DNA of 64,000 nt from Symsagittifera roscoffensis (lineage: Eukaryota > Xenacoelomorpha > Acoela > Convolutidae): assembly GCF_963678635.1 (NCBI RefSeq), contig NC_087070.1, positions 42,828,988 through 42,892,987 on the forward strand. Reading direction: 5' to 3'. Of this stretch, positions 44,394 to 54,192 are shown one piece after another (position 1 is the stretch's first letter; each line of letters opens with the position of its first letter). The notes beneath the pieces were generated by a model. It did not search any database, was not told where the DNA came from, and saw only the letters and a list, made by a program, of their open reading frames with translations. Made by a program: the position numbers and the translations under genes.

Positions 44394-44896
44394 GTCGGGT
44401 ACATGGAGGTATCAGGTCGGGTGTGAGGGAGGAGTCTTGAGTTAGGTACTGGGGTGCGGCGCAGGTAAAGGGATCTTAAGATGTGATTGGCATGACAATT
44501 GAATTTTAAAAGAAAGAATTGATGGTGCTAAAACATAAAATGAATCTGCATGTTCTTAAGGGAAATCCAATCGAATTGCTTTAAGTGATATGAGAATGAT
44601 AAGATTTTAACCATATGGGTAGAAGGGGGGTCTCTAGGTTAGGAACGTGACATGCTAAGTTTTAATGAGCTTTCTGTTTTCAGATCAAGTTTGAAAAACA
44701 AAGTTGAAAATCCAACTACACTCAAGCGAGAAACAGAAAGAGAGAATCTTGATTGAACACGCGATAATCCGAATCTACAGCAAGTACTTGCAAGAGAACA
44801 TTTCTAGAGAATTCTTGAATTGGGTAATACTTGAGTTGGTAAGGTAATTCTTGAGCTGGTTAACATCTACCTACATACATCCCGAAGTTACAAAGA
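44394..44896 (+). other. Spacer between pol and the accessory ORF block
   Basis: About 500 bp, AT-richer than the ORFs and without a long frame. It contains the splice-acceptor candidate at 44683 and several CTTGAG motifs (for example AATACTTGAGTTGG and AATTCTTGAGCTGG). The env gene of other LTR elements begins at this position. Confidence 0.6.
44668..44683 (+). promoter_or_regulatory. Candidate splice acceptor before ORF4
   Basis: A branch-point-like TTTTAAT, then GAGCTTTCTGTTTTCAG ending at 44683, is a good pyrimidine tract plus AG. It would place ORF4 (ATG at 44897) about 210 nt into a spliced subgenomic RNA. The matching donor in the leader or gag is not identified. Confidence 0.5.
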
Positions 44897-47800
44897 ATGG
44901 CAGACCGATTCTGGAACTCCGTGCCCGCGGCTCTGAAGAAGCCCACTCTTGACGAGCTGTACAGACGCTTGAGGGACCTGGACTACACCCAGATAGACGA
45001 GAGAATGGCGGTGATGCTGAATGCGATCCTCCAGTTCGAGGACCAGGGTGAGTGCAGGGAGTCTGCGACGGAGGCTGTCTTGATGGTCGGCTACACCACC
45101 GAGGGCATATCAAATCGAGAACAGACCAGATGGTTATCTTGGAAGGCGGATGGAGGAGTAAGGGGCTTTGACTTGGCAAGAAATCCTGGCCTGAGTAACA
45201 ACACCGAACACGGCGCAGGAGAGTTCCCGCTACCGACGAGACCAACAGCAAGATCCACAGGCCAGAGCTCGAGTAAGGTGCCGTCGATGTCGCGAGCGCA
45301 ACAGACGACCGAGGCATATCCGGATCTGGGGGTTCTAAAGAAAGAGCTCGAGAAGGCGCTGAAGGAAAGGAATAAAGCGAACCTCGATCGGGATCAGGCG
45401 AAGCTGGACAGGGAGAAGCTTCAGCTGGAGAGAGACCAGGCAGTCGACGAGCGAGATCAGACGTTGAAATTACTTGAGATGCTAAGGGCTGAACATCAGC
45501 AGGAGCTAAGGGTGCGGGAGAACGTCGCGAATCGTGATCAACTGAAGTCGGAGTTGGAAAGGATAGAACAGCGACAACGCGAGCTTGACGCACAGAAGGG
45601 AGCCAGGTCAAACGAACGAGTGGTGACCAGCTCGAGGCCAGAGTCGCGCATGGAGGTGGATGAAGCTCCTAGGGCTAGAGGACGGTTCAACCTTGACCGC
45701 GAGGCCAGAGAACACATGAGTGAAGGGTTGGAGGTCTGGATACCGAATGACGTGACGCCTTCCTTGCGCAACCTAGAGACACAACCTGTACGTCCTCTGA
45801 TGGATGTGGTGTTACCAGGATATACCCCAACCTCGACCTCGAGTGGCAGTCAGGTGAGCGGCGCCTCATCGCGCCTGAAGGAGCTAGGCGAGAAATTGCA
45901 GCAGCAGAGTCGTGAAAGATCGACAAGGCCAGAGCTTCCCCCAACTTGGAGGGAACAGCCGGTCAGGAATGTCGTGATCGCAAGCTATAAGAAGAATACA
46001 GAAGGGAACTACCACAGGCACAATCGGCTGGACTGGAGTGCGGAACAGGGAGCCAGGAGGGACTGCTTCCATGACGCAGCCTGGGTGGAGTATCTAGCGC
46101 CACCTCGTGTGCCAGAGGGTGCAGTTCACCTAATTATAGGGGATAGCCTGGTGCGGGTGTTGACCCAGATACGGTCACATTGGCAGACAGGAGTCTTGAG
46201 TTTCGCTGGAGCTGCCACGCCACAGATGTTGGCAACCCTGGACATGCTAGGGATGACCAAAGTTTACACAGTGACCCTGATGGTTGGGACCAACGACGTG
46301 TCAAGGGGAGAAGCGAGGAAAGTAACGAGGCTGTGCGACAAGATGAGCTGCCTTCTTGAGGAACTGAGGATCCAGATGGACCCCATCCTGCTGACGGTAT
46401 GCACGGTCCCCTACAACATGATGTTTGATCAGCACGCCCTAGAGATGAACCAGAAGGTGCGGAGCCTGAACAAGGTGATCCGAGACATACACCGAAAGAG
46501 TGTGCTTCCTCTCAGGCTGTTGGACATAGCAGAACGTATGGAGAAAAAGGGATTCCCTGAAGACACCTCAAAAGATGGAATCCATTTCGATAGGCCAAGG
46601 GGAGCGGAGTGGCTGAACGACGTCTTCCAGGAACACATAAACACGCTAGAGGCGGACCTGCTGGAGACAGCCCAATTCACTTTAGGACCACCTCCCAACC
46701 CACCATTCCTTGCCTCAAGGGCCTTGTCTGGTCGCTTGGGACCGAGAGTTGACACTAGAGACAGTTCAAGGAGCAGCCAGACCAGATTGCAGAGTGCCAC
46801 GCCAATGGAGTCTGAGGAGGTGACATCATCAACACCTCCAGGCTCAGCGATATCCTCAGTGGTAGTGGCAGAGAGCAAACGGGAAAAGAAGTCTATGGAG
46901 ACCGCTCGCTTGAGATATCCTGATAAGGTGAAAGAACTGGATCTAGAGAGTTTGGAATGCAGGCGAGAATTGGCGGAAACCCTGGGGATCGAACGAGTGT
47001 CACACGAGGATTTGAATAGGCATCATTGCGTGGACTGGTTGAAAGCTCATGAGGCGCACTTCTCGAGAGCGAAGTTGATGGAGACCACAGACCTGACTGG
47101 AATTCCCACAAAAGCGATCATGGGACCCATTAACTACAGACCTCTCAAGTTGCTGGGGAGTCCTGGACTTATAGCAGAACCTCCCAAGTACCGAACTAGC
47201 ATCGCCAGGATCAGGTTGGCAACCCCGGCACAGTTAAAGGTGGTAGACAAGCTACTCAATCCGGGAGGAACGGGATTGCCAGATGCCGCTTACGAAGGCT
47301 CGAAATTGGCGGAAGATCCCAGGTACGGGAAGCCCTGTGGGAGTACCCAGCTGGCCAAAACCCTGGCAGTTTATGATAGAGCAGATCCAGCTGCTGCGAG
47401 AGTAGTCATTGTGGCGGGATCAGACTTCGAAGGAACGTCTCCCAAGTTGTTCTGGCCGGAGACTTTGATATACTCTTTGCCAGGAGCTGAATTAAATCAG
47501 ATGTTAACTCTGGTGGTGGCAATAAAGTCGGAGATGCCCTGTGAACCTGAGCTGCTGTTGTTTGCAGGAATGAATGATCACCTGCACGCGATGGGACTTC
47601 TTGAGCAACTAAAGGGCGATGAAATTCCGACATCGAGGAAGATATGGGAAGCCATTCAAGCGTTGTTTGCGGCGATGAATGAAGTGCAAGAGAATGTTGT
47701 CTCGAGATTCGGGTCCAAGACGAAGGTGGTGTTTACCACATCCCCTGGATACGCGAATATGCCACCCGCCCTACAGTTCGTGTACGCGGTCTTGATCCTG

Positions 47801-50491
47801 ATAGCAGAAGGGAATGAATGGCGGATTCTAATGGCAGCTCCCAATCGGGAGTTGGAGCCATCGAACCTGAGGCTTCGCAAGTCAGAATTGGCGGCGGCAT
47901 GGGCGGACATATCTCATGCACTAAGGGGCTTTTATGGACTAGCCGACATCCTGATCGTATTAGACGAGGTGCTCTTGCTAGAGATATCGAACTTTGCCAG
48001 GCAACTCAAGCTCAGCCCAGTCATCGGGGACGATCACCCGGCGATAAGCAAATTAACGGCCAGCCTGTGGTTCCGGAGTATGGATGTAAAAGTGGCAAAT
48101 TCCACCAGCAGGTCTAGAGGTCCCAGCAACGAGAGAAGAAATGTGGTCGAGACGGAGAAACAGTTAGAATCGATGAAATATCGCTTGACTCAAGAGAATG
48201 GCTGGTGGCCATTCCTGACACCAAGGCTGGAGAACGTCACGAATAAAACGAGGGAGGAAGCACCAATCCTCGTGAAACAAATCTGGAGTTTTCTAGAGAA
48301 GCAACTGGAGCTAGCTGAAACGAGAGACATGACGGTGGCTAGATTTGTCTCGGCCGCCAATGAAGTGACGATTGGAGGATTTTGGAGAGAGCACGCCAAC
48401 GGCGAATTGAAGACTAGGAGAGATTACGAGATTCTCAAGTTCTTGAGTCCTTGCTGGGAGAAAGAATTCTTGGCAGGAGTGTTCGGCACCACGGCGACTA
48501 TCTTCGGAGCCTTCGTGCAGGAGATACTGGGCATGCCCATCAGCCTGCTCTTGGCCCTGTATTTGGTCTACCCCAGATACTTGTTCAACATGGGCCCAGC
48601 ATACATGTTTAGTCGGGGAGTGGAGACACTTCGAGTTGATGGGTACCTGGCACTAGTGCTCTTGACCCATGGGGAATTGGGGTCGTTTCATCGATTAATG
48701 GAATATGGAGAGCCTCTGTCTATGGGGAGAGTCCACACGAGCTTTGAAACCAGCTCCTACAAGTGTGCCGCAGGGTTGAAGACGTTGCTAGTGCAATACC
48801 TCATGATGCAAAATCGGCACATGACGGGTGAAGATGAGAATCCAACTTCGAGAGAAGAATGGAAGAAGACGAACAGAGGGATGCCTCTGCTGACGGACCT
48901 ATGCCTGGCAATGAGGTCGGACCCAATGGGGATAATCCGGGGCCTAGAGGAGGTGGTGACCTGCATTTATGGTCCAGCAGTGACGTACGCGTTCCCAGAC
49001 CCCCTGGTGACAACGTATCGTCACTCTGTAACGCACTTGAGCCTTATCAGTATACTGGATGGGACGGCGTTAAATTGGTGTCAGCAGGAAGTGCTCAGAG
49101 GGCGAATGAGCAACACGGTGCTCTTTGGAAAGGTGAAAGATGCCGAACTAATAGTGTACAACTTCAGGGGGCAAATGCAATGTAGAATGGGAGGCAAGCG
49201 AGAGGGTCCCATCGAAATGTATCCCAAATTCTGGAACTTGAACCCATTGACGGCGGACGGACGAGAGATCTTGAGAATTCCTGCCTGGAAGGAGTGCTTC
49301 GCACTGGTGAAGAGGGAGCTGGAGACCATAATGGAGAAAGAAATCCTCCCAGCCACCATGCCTGAGTTCCCAATAGTCAGGAGGATGACCTTGGGAATGA
49401 ATAGTCCCTTGGTAGTTCCCTCCATAATGGCGAGGATGACGACGGAGGAAATGCAGAAGGATTTCACTGATGGCTGGGACCCCCTGTTCATTGGCTACAC
49501 GGCGGCGGTCTACTTCCATACCAGCGAGATGAAGGTAAATTCGTGGACGACGCAAGCGAAAAAGAGTAGAGGTTCGCAGCCCCCAGGGTATGAGGTGCGG
49601 AAGGTCTTGAGAACTCTAGAGAAGGAGGGACTTGAGAGCATGTTGCCCATATGGGATGATGGCAGGATGATCGTGATGGAGGGGCACGTCGCACTGGTGG
49701 ACGACATGAAATTTGCCACGAGAAAATATAAGGCGCCCTATGGCTTGGAACAGGTGGAAATAAGACAGGAAGGAACAGAACTAGATGCAGCAGGTCAACT
49801 GCATGTAGCACTGACGGAATACAAAAAGCTGGATCCCACGACACCATCACCACTGTCCGTGGACACACCTGGAGACAAGAGGAGCGGACCCGTCGAGGAC
49901 CGATTTAAGAAAATTCTCGAGAGAAGGAGACATGAGTCAGAAGAGGAGAGTATGGATGAAACTCTCAGTGAAGCCGGTGAAGACATGGAAGTGGGGAATA
50001 CGCCTGAACCAGGGCCATTAGGGGAGGAGCTCACCACTCAAGAGCTGTTGAAAGACTTGAGCGAGGAGAATTGGGCAGATACTGCCACACCACCCCTGAT
50101 TCCGTCTCCCCGGAAGGATCTGGAATTGCCATTGGCAAGTGAGACCTTCAATATGGGGATGATACTCTTGAGCTCGGAGGAAAGGGAAAAGAACACTTTC
50201 GAAGGGAACAGGGACATATTCCTGGGATCACTGAAGGACGATGCTTGGCAGGAGTTCTTGGAAGAATTCAATCAAGAAGTGGGCAGCGAGACGACGCTGG
50301 ACAAATTCAAGGAGGAACTGTGGGACACAGTCGTAAGATTTGGAGAACCGCTTCTGATAGGAACGGGCCTGGATGAGAAGGCGAGAAAAGAGCTACTGAG
50401 CAAGCTGGTAGAGCTGAGGAATTCACGATCTAAGACTAGAGAAGAAAAATGTGAGGACAGCTCTACTCGGAGACAAAAAAACTGTAGATAA
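44897..50491 (+). CDS. LTR element ORF4: giant accessory protein with SGNH hydrolase
   Basis: ATG at 44897 and 1,864 residues to TAA at 50489-50491. Residues about 150-235 are a highly charged coiled coil (KLDREKLQLERDQAVDERDQ). Residues about 405-580 are an SGNH/GDSL hydrolase domain: block I HLIIGDSLVRV (Ser 417), block III LMVGTNDVS (Asn 466) and block V KDGIHFD (Asp 560, His 563). The catalytic set is complete. Residues about 835-1010 repeat the layout in degenerate form (VIVAGSDF, SLPGAELNQM, LLFAGMNDHL). A hydrophobic stretch at about 1195-1235 (GTTATIFGAFVQEILGM, ISLLLALYLVYP) could cross a membrane. The acidic C-terminal part is unrecognised. There is no N-terminal signal peptide. By position it replaces env, but nothing env-like is visible. 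The substrate is unknown. Confidence 0.85.
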   Translation: MADRFWNSVPAALKKPTLDELYRRLRDLDYTQIDERMAVMLNAILQFEDQGECRESATEAVLMVGYTTEGISNREQTRWLSWKADGGVRGFDLARNPGLSNNTEHGAGEFPLPTRPTARSTGQSSSKVPSMSRAQQTTEAYPDLGVLKKELEKALKERNKANLDRDQAKLDREKLQLERDQAVDERDQTLKLLEMLRAEHQQELRVRENVANRDQLKSELERIEQRQRELDAQKGARSNERVVTSSRPESRMEVDEAPRARGRFNLDREAREHMSEGLEVWIPNDVTPSLRNLETQPVRPLMDVVLPGYTPTSTSSGSQVSGASSRLKELGEKLQQQSRERSTRPELPPTWREQPVRNVVIASYKKNTEGNYHRHNRLDWSAEQGARRDCFHDAAWVEYLAPPRVPEGAVHLIIGDSLVRVLTQIRSHWQTGVLSFAGAATPQMLATLDMLGMTKVYTVTLMVGTNDVSRGEARKVTRLCDKMSCLLEELRIQMDPILLTVCTVPYNMMFDQHALEMNQKVRSLNKVIRDIHRKSVLPLRLLDIAERMEKKGFPEDTSKDGIHFDRPRGAEWLNDVFQEHINTLEADLLETAQFTLGPPPNPPFLASRALSGRLGPRVDTRDSSRSSQTRLQSATPMESEEVTSSTPPGSAISSVVVAESKREKKSMETARLRYPDKVKELDLESLECRRELAETLGIERVSHEDLNRHHCVDWLKAHEAHFSRAKLMETTDLTGIPTKAIMGPINYRPLKLLGSPGLIAEPPKYRTSIARIRLATPAQLKVVDKLLNPGGTGLPDAAYEGSKLAEDPRYGKPCGSTQLAKTLAVYDRADPAAARVVIVAGSDFEGTSPKLFWPETLIYSLPGAELNQMLTLVVAIKSEMPCEPELLLFAGMNDHLHAMGLLEQLKGDEIPTSRKIWEAIQALFAAMNEVQENVVSRFGSKTKVVFTTSPGYANMPPALQFVYAVLILIAEGNEWRILMAAPNRELEPSNLRLRKSELAAAWADISHALRGFYGLADILIVLDEVLLLEISNFARQLKLSPVIGDDHPAISKLTASLWFRSMDVKVANSTSRSRGPSNERRNVVETEKQLESMKYRLTQENGWWPFLTPRLENVTNKTREEAPILVKQIWSFLEKQLELAETRDMTVARFVSAANEVTIGGFWREHANGELKTRRDYEILKFLSPCWEKEFLAGVFGTTATIFGAFVQEILGMPISLLLALYLVYPRYLFNMGPAYMFSRGVETLRVDGYLALVLLTHGELGSFHRLMEYGEPLSMGRVHTSFETSSYKCAAGLKTLLVQYLMMQNRHMTGEDENPTSREEWKKTNRGMPLLTDLCLAMRSDPMGIIRGLEEVVTCIYGPAVTYAFPDPLVTTYRHSVTHLSLISILDGTALNWCQQEVLRGRMSNTVLFGKVKDAELIVYNFRGQMQCRMGGKREGPIEMYPKFWNLNPLTADGREILRIPAWKECFALVKRELETIMEKEILPATMPEFPIVRRMTLGMNSPLVVPSIMARMTTEEMQKDFTDGWDPLFIGYTAAVYFHTSEMKVNSWTTQAKKSRGSQPPGYEVRKVLRTLEKEGLESMLPIWDDGRMIVMEGHVALVDDMKFATRKYKAPYGLEQVEIRQEGTELDAAGQLHVALTEYKKLDPTTPSPLSVDTPGDKRSGPVEDRFKKILERRRHESEEESMDETLSEAGEDMEVGNTPEPGPLGEELTTQELLKDLSEENWADTATPPLIPSPRKDLELPLASETFNMGMILLSSEEREKNTFEGNRDIFLGSLKDDAWQEFLEEFNQEVGSETTLDKFKEELWDTVVRFGEPLLIGTGLDEKARKELLSKLVELRNSRSKTREEKCEDSSTRRQKNCR

Positions 50492-50492
50492 A

Positions 50493-51245
50493 ATGGTTGA
50501 TAAGGTTGGGACTAGTAATATGATTAAAAGTACTAATATCCTTAAGGCTCGAGCAGGGGGGAGGCAAAAGTTGGAAGGAGTGGATGAAGAGGTCGAATCA
50601 GTGATGGTAGCCACAACACCCTCAAGTAGAGATGTGAAGACTCGCAAGAGGAAGAGAGAAGTGGAAGGATTGGGTAGTCCTTCAGTGGATGCTGTTTCGG
50701 AAGGAAACTTGAGAGAGACGGCGCCCATGGTTTTGGCTAGATGCAAGACGGCGGCCTACAAGAGCAGCTCGGAGCTCAGAAGACCACTTGAAGTAGAGAG
50801 GGAAATAGAGGTTTCCACCAGTTCGACATCGGAGGAAGACTTCAAGCCTCAAAAGATAAACGTGAAGAGAGGTTCAACGAACGGACAGACATGGGAAGTA
50901 GATGTCGGCAAAGAATGGATCTCGAAGGCACACCAGGCCACGGGCAAGCGAGTGACAAGTGATCCATTGGAAAGGAACAAGACGAGGAACACCTCCCGGA
51001 CGTGGTGGGTGGCTCTTGAAACATTGAAAGAAATGGAGGACTGCTGGAAGAAGTTGGACAGTGGAGTAGCTCGCAAGCGACGTAATTGGGCCACCCAGCA
51101 AAAGGCCGAGGTTAATAGAATAGAAATGGCAAATCATCTGAAGAGGTCCTGGCAGAGTTTGTTGAAGGATCATTTTGAAGAAGCAATGAGGACACCCTCA
51201 TCAGCACCACCATTAATGGCGAATCCCTTCGTCAGAACTGCATGA
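50493..51245 (+). CDS. LTR element ORF5: basic protein ending at a leaky-type stop
   Basis: The ATG at 50493 lies one base after the ORF4 stop (TAA-A-ATG), which suits termination-reinitiation. The upstream part of the frame to 50451 also overlaps ORF4, so a frameshift entry is possible. It encodes 250 residues, very basic, with nuclear-localisation-like KTRKRKREVEG and a C-terminal Trp/Arg/Lys region (TWWVALETLKEMEDCWKKL, VARKRRNWATQQK, LKRSWQSLLKDHF) that could bind nucleic acid. The stop is TGA at 51243-51245, followed by CAATTA and then the in-frame ATG of ORF6. The family is not recognised. Confidence 0.7.
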   Translation: MVDKVGTSNMIKSTNILKARAGGRQKLEGVDEEVESVMVATTPSSRDVKTRKRKREVEGLGSPSVDAVSEGNLRETAPMVLARCKTAAYKSSSELRRPLEVEREIEVSTSSTSEEDFKPQKINVKRGSTNGQTWEVDVGKEWISKAHQATGKRVTSDPLERNKTRNTSRTWWVALETLKEMEDCWKKLDSGVARKRRNWATQQKAEVNRIEMANHLKRSWQSLLKDHFEEAMRTPSSAPPLMANPFVRTA

Positions 51246-51251
51246 CAATTA
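51243..51251 (+). promoter_or_regulatory. Stop-codon readthrough context TGA-CAATTA
   Basis: The six bases after the stop, CAATTA, fit CARYYA, the context known from tobamovirus-type leaky stops. ORF5 and ORF6 are in the same frame and the ORF6 ATG follows immediately. Readthrough would give an ORF5-ORF6 fusion of about 1,090 residues; otherwise ORF6 may start by reinitiation. Confidence 0.6.
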
Positions 51252-53762
51252 ATGTTCACCTGGAGTCTGGTGGGGATAGAGTTGGAAACACTGACCTCGT
51301 ATGACAGGCTGAAGTTGGGAAGCAAGAAGCTAGAGATGTATCAGGCACTGATGCAACACGTGGCCAGGGACAATTCAGGCTTGAGCCTGGCTAGAAGAAA
51401 AGATGCCACATGTTTCTTGAGATGGATAATGTCAATGATGTCTGATAGCACCATCCTGGCATGCCACCAGAGAGCAAGTGGAAGTAAAACCATGGAGAAA
51501 AGAGTCTCAACGATCATCTTGAACGTATATCAGAGTACAGGAATAGAGAAAGAAGATGGTTCCAGACTATCCTTAGAGAACCATCGAAAGCTGGACGAGG
51601 TACGGAGGTTCTCTAATAAGAAGTTCGAGGAAGAACATGATGTTCACCGTAACCTGGCCTCGTCAGAACAGTACTCGAGACTCAGTGAGAAGGGGGAATA
51701 CCAATATGTGTCTGGAGTGATGGGAATAGCCTACAATCCCTTCTTAGACTCGGAAGCTGGAGGAGCCCACAGAAACCATGAGGTAGCGGAGCTACTGAAG
51801 TTTTGGACAGAAAGAATAATGGAAGTAGACGCGGTGGAAAAAGAGGGGCCGAGCCTGGGCCTGATTCTTGAGAAAACACCAGAGGTGATAAGCATACCGC
51901 GCTCAAACAAGAGAGTTGAAGTGAACATGGGCGGTGGAAATGGCTTGTTAACCACGAACTTGGGAGTGATATGGAAGCTACTAAGACCCTCCTGGTGTCC
52001 ACATCCCCATGCGAGTCTAATCGAGGAAACCACCGAGCGAGTGAGGTTAGCACCAACGGAAGATGAAGATCTGGCGAAGTTGAGTGTGCTACATAAGCTA
52101 ATCACGCCCCAGATGCAAGAGCCAAGCGAAAGGACGAGCGACCCCGGGTCAGCAAAGAAATTGGAGCCGGGTAGCTGTCTGGATTCGACGTGTGGGAACG
52201 GAGAGCACATCTGCGATGGACGGTCATGCGTCAGAATACTGTCGTTTCAAAAAGAAGACCTGGTCACTTGGTTCGAAGACATCACAGAAAGGGAGAAAAG
52301 TGAAGTGCAAATAATAGCGGAATGTTACGCGAGAACCACGGTGAATATAGCGACAGCTCTCGGATTCTTCTCGAGAATGTGTGGTCTGCAGGCACTGGAG
52401 AGACTGGAATCTGAACATCATTTAGTGACGGCGTTGAGCGTAGAATCATGGCCCGAGGTGTTGCAGGTGACTCAAAAACACATCCGGAGCTGGAAGGTTG
52501 GTCTTGAGGCGGAAATGGGATTTCCCATGAGCGAAGCTTATGGCTTGCCATTGAACGCGAAATCGCTGATAGGGTCAATGATGGCCAACTTGTGCGGAAG
52601 TCACTACCCGCTACACATGGCGATGGTGGAAGTGTCCAGCCAGAGAATACTGGTGAACAAGGCCTTCTCAGTGCCCAAGTGCGTGAGGTTGGCTCGGATG
52701 TCGCATCACTCGCACAAGTTGTTGAGAAAAATCAAAGGGACAGTACCAAAAGAATTGAGAGATGACTTAAGCGAAATCTGGGGAGAAGATCTTCTGAAGT
52801 TGGAAAGAGAAAACACAAGCGATCACGAGAGACAAAACGTGATCGGAAAACCTGTGGGAAGTACTCCGAACCTGGAAGATAAAGACACGATGCACGAGAA
52901 AATGATGGAGCTTGAGCCTCTCTTGGAAGCCTCAGGGGAGCGTAATCTCAGGAGCATTGAGATCTCTCATGGGGAATGCCCATGCCACTGTTTGGCACAA
53001 ACGGTGTGGTATCCAGATCACAAGAACCTTTGCCTGGTGTGGGATGTGGAAGAGATTCGGTCGATCGGACTACCGGATCACCGGCAGAAGGTGACGCTCT
53101 TAGTAGTGAGTACGATGTTAGCTCTGAGATGGATAGAAGAGAATATAACGAAGTATCGGGAGGCGACGACGCCAACGGCTGAGTCAATATACGCGATAGA
53201 CTACAGCAGGAGACTCGAGTTGTTTGAGACTGCGTGCAAAGTATTCGCCATACCGACGGAAGTCAGGCACGTATGGAGTCGCTTGAGGTACTTTCCATGG
53301 TTTCGGGCGACACTGACGTCTTGGTTGTACATGACAACGAAAGATCACATGAGAAAACATCAAAAAGAGTATCGACAGTTCCAGGCCGAGATTGGGCCGG
53401 AAGCTTTCAAGAGACCCCTGCTAACCCATCGTAATGCGATCACGACAGGATGGAAAAGAGTGGGTAAGATGTCTAGAGACAATACCAAAGCGAGGGAGTC
53501 GATACTAGAGGAAGACCTGGCGAAGAACGTGAGCTTGAGCCTGCACAACTCCTTTTGCTTGAACCGAGAAGCTAGGGTGAAGGCACTACCCAACCAAGCA
53601 AAGAGGTTGCAGGAGCAGAGAGAATGGATGCGATCCTATGAACAGCTGAAGGCTTGGGAGGAGATTGTGATTAGTTGCGATGATGAAGAGGAACTGTTGA
53701 GACAGTTTGCCGCATCTAGCACTTCAGGATGCAGTACCTCCAAGGCGAAGAGTACGAGATGA
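51252..53762 (+). CDS. LTR element ORF6: unrecognised 836-aa protein
   Basis: ATG at 51252, six nt after the ORF5 stop and in its frame; TGA at 53760-53762. It is mostly helical and rich in Glu, Arg and Leu. It has two clusters of Cys/His: CLDSTCGNGEHICDGRSC (about residue 310) and HGECPCHC (about residue 575), followed by NLCLVWDVEEIRSIG. Metal binding is plausible. I see no signal peptide, no clear membrane span, and no similarity to Env, nuclease or polymerase motifs. It is uninterrupted and compositionally like ORF4 and ORF5, so it belongs to the element. Confidence 0.75.
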   Translation: MFTWSLVGIELETLTSYDRLKLGSKKLEMYQALMQHVARDNSGLSLARRKDATCFLRWIMSMMSDSTILACHQRASGSKTMEKRVSTIILNVYQSTGIEKEDGSRLSLENHRKLDEVRRFSNKKFEEEHDVHRNLASSEQYSRLSEKGEYQYVSGVMGIAYNPFLDSEAGGAHRNHEVAELLKFWTERIMEVDAVEKEGPSLGLILEKTPEVISIPRSNKRVEVNMGGGNGLLTTNLGVIWKLLRPSWCPHPHASLIEETTERVRLAPTEDEDLAKLSVLHKLITPQMQEPSERTSDPGSAKKLEPGSCLDSTCGNGEHICDGRSCVRILSFQKEDLVTWFEDITEREKSEVQIIAECYARTTVNIATALGFFSRMCGLQALERLESEHHLVTALSVESWPEVLQVTQKHIRSWKVGLEAEMGFPMSEAYGLPLNAKSLIGSMMANLCGSHYPLHMAMVEVSSQRILVNKAFSVPKCVRLARMSHHSHKLLRKIKGTVPKELRDDLSEIWGEDLLKLERENTSDHERQNVIGKPVGSTPNLEDKDTMHEKMMELEPLLEASGERNLRSIEISHGECPCHCLAQTVWYPDHKNLCLVWDVEEIRSIGLPDHRQKVTLLVVSTMLALRWIEENITKYREATTPTAESIYAIDYSRRLELFETACKVFAIPTEVRHVWSRLRYFPWFRATLTSWLYMTTKDHMRKHQKEYRQFQAEIGPEAFKRPLLTHRNAITTGWKRVGKMSRDNTKARESILEEDLAKNVSLSLHNSFCLNREARVKALPNQAKRLQEQREWMRSYEQLKAWEEIVISCDDEEELLRQFAASSTSGCSTSKAKSTR

Positions 53763-54192
53763 ATGGGCAAATCGGATGGATCTTGAGTCTTGAGAGGGAA
53801 GGGGGGCTTGAGCGTGGATCCGAGTGAAACTTGGATTCACGAAAAAGAAATTTTAACAAAGCAAATATTGTTACTAATATACTATATTTATTATATAAAT
53901 CGAAATGCTGCATGACAATTTCCTGATTGAATAGGACAAAAGAGATTTTAAAATGATTGGCTTGAAAAGCGAAAATTCAAGGGTGCAGGTGTATGCAGAT
54001 TTTGGTTGCTGTTTAGCAATAGTGTGAAAATTTTAAATGGCTGTGAATTTTGGGGTGTAGATAAGCTTAAATCTGCTGCAAACTTCTGTAAATGACCACT
54101 GGCACTGTATCTTGAGCAACACTCGGTTTTTCTGGGACTCACTGGCAGAAGACAGCGCGCGATGAGGACATCGATCTCGAGTCCGGGGAGTA
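53763..54192 (+). other. 3' untranslated region of the giant element
   Basis: 430 bp from the ORF6 stop to the 3' LTR. There is a G-rich patch near 53795 and an AT-rich middle. The sequence just before the LTR (CCGGGGAGTA, 54183-54192) is only a short purine run, a poor polypurine tract. Confidence 0.6.

Noticed and set aside
44897-53762. ORF4-ORF6 as an env gene of a retrovirus-like element
   Set aside because: No signal peptide, no furin-type cleavage plus fusion peptide and no C-terminal membrane anchor are visible. The clearest domain is SGNH hydrolase.
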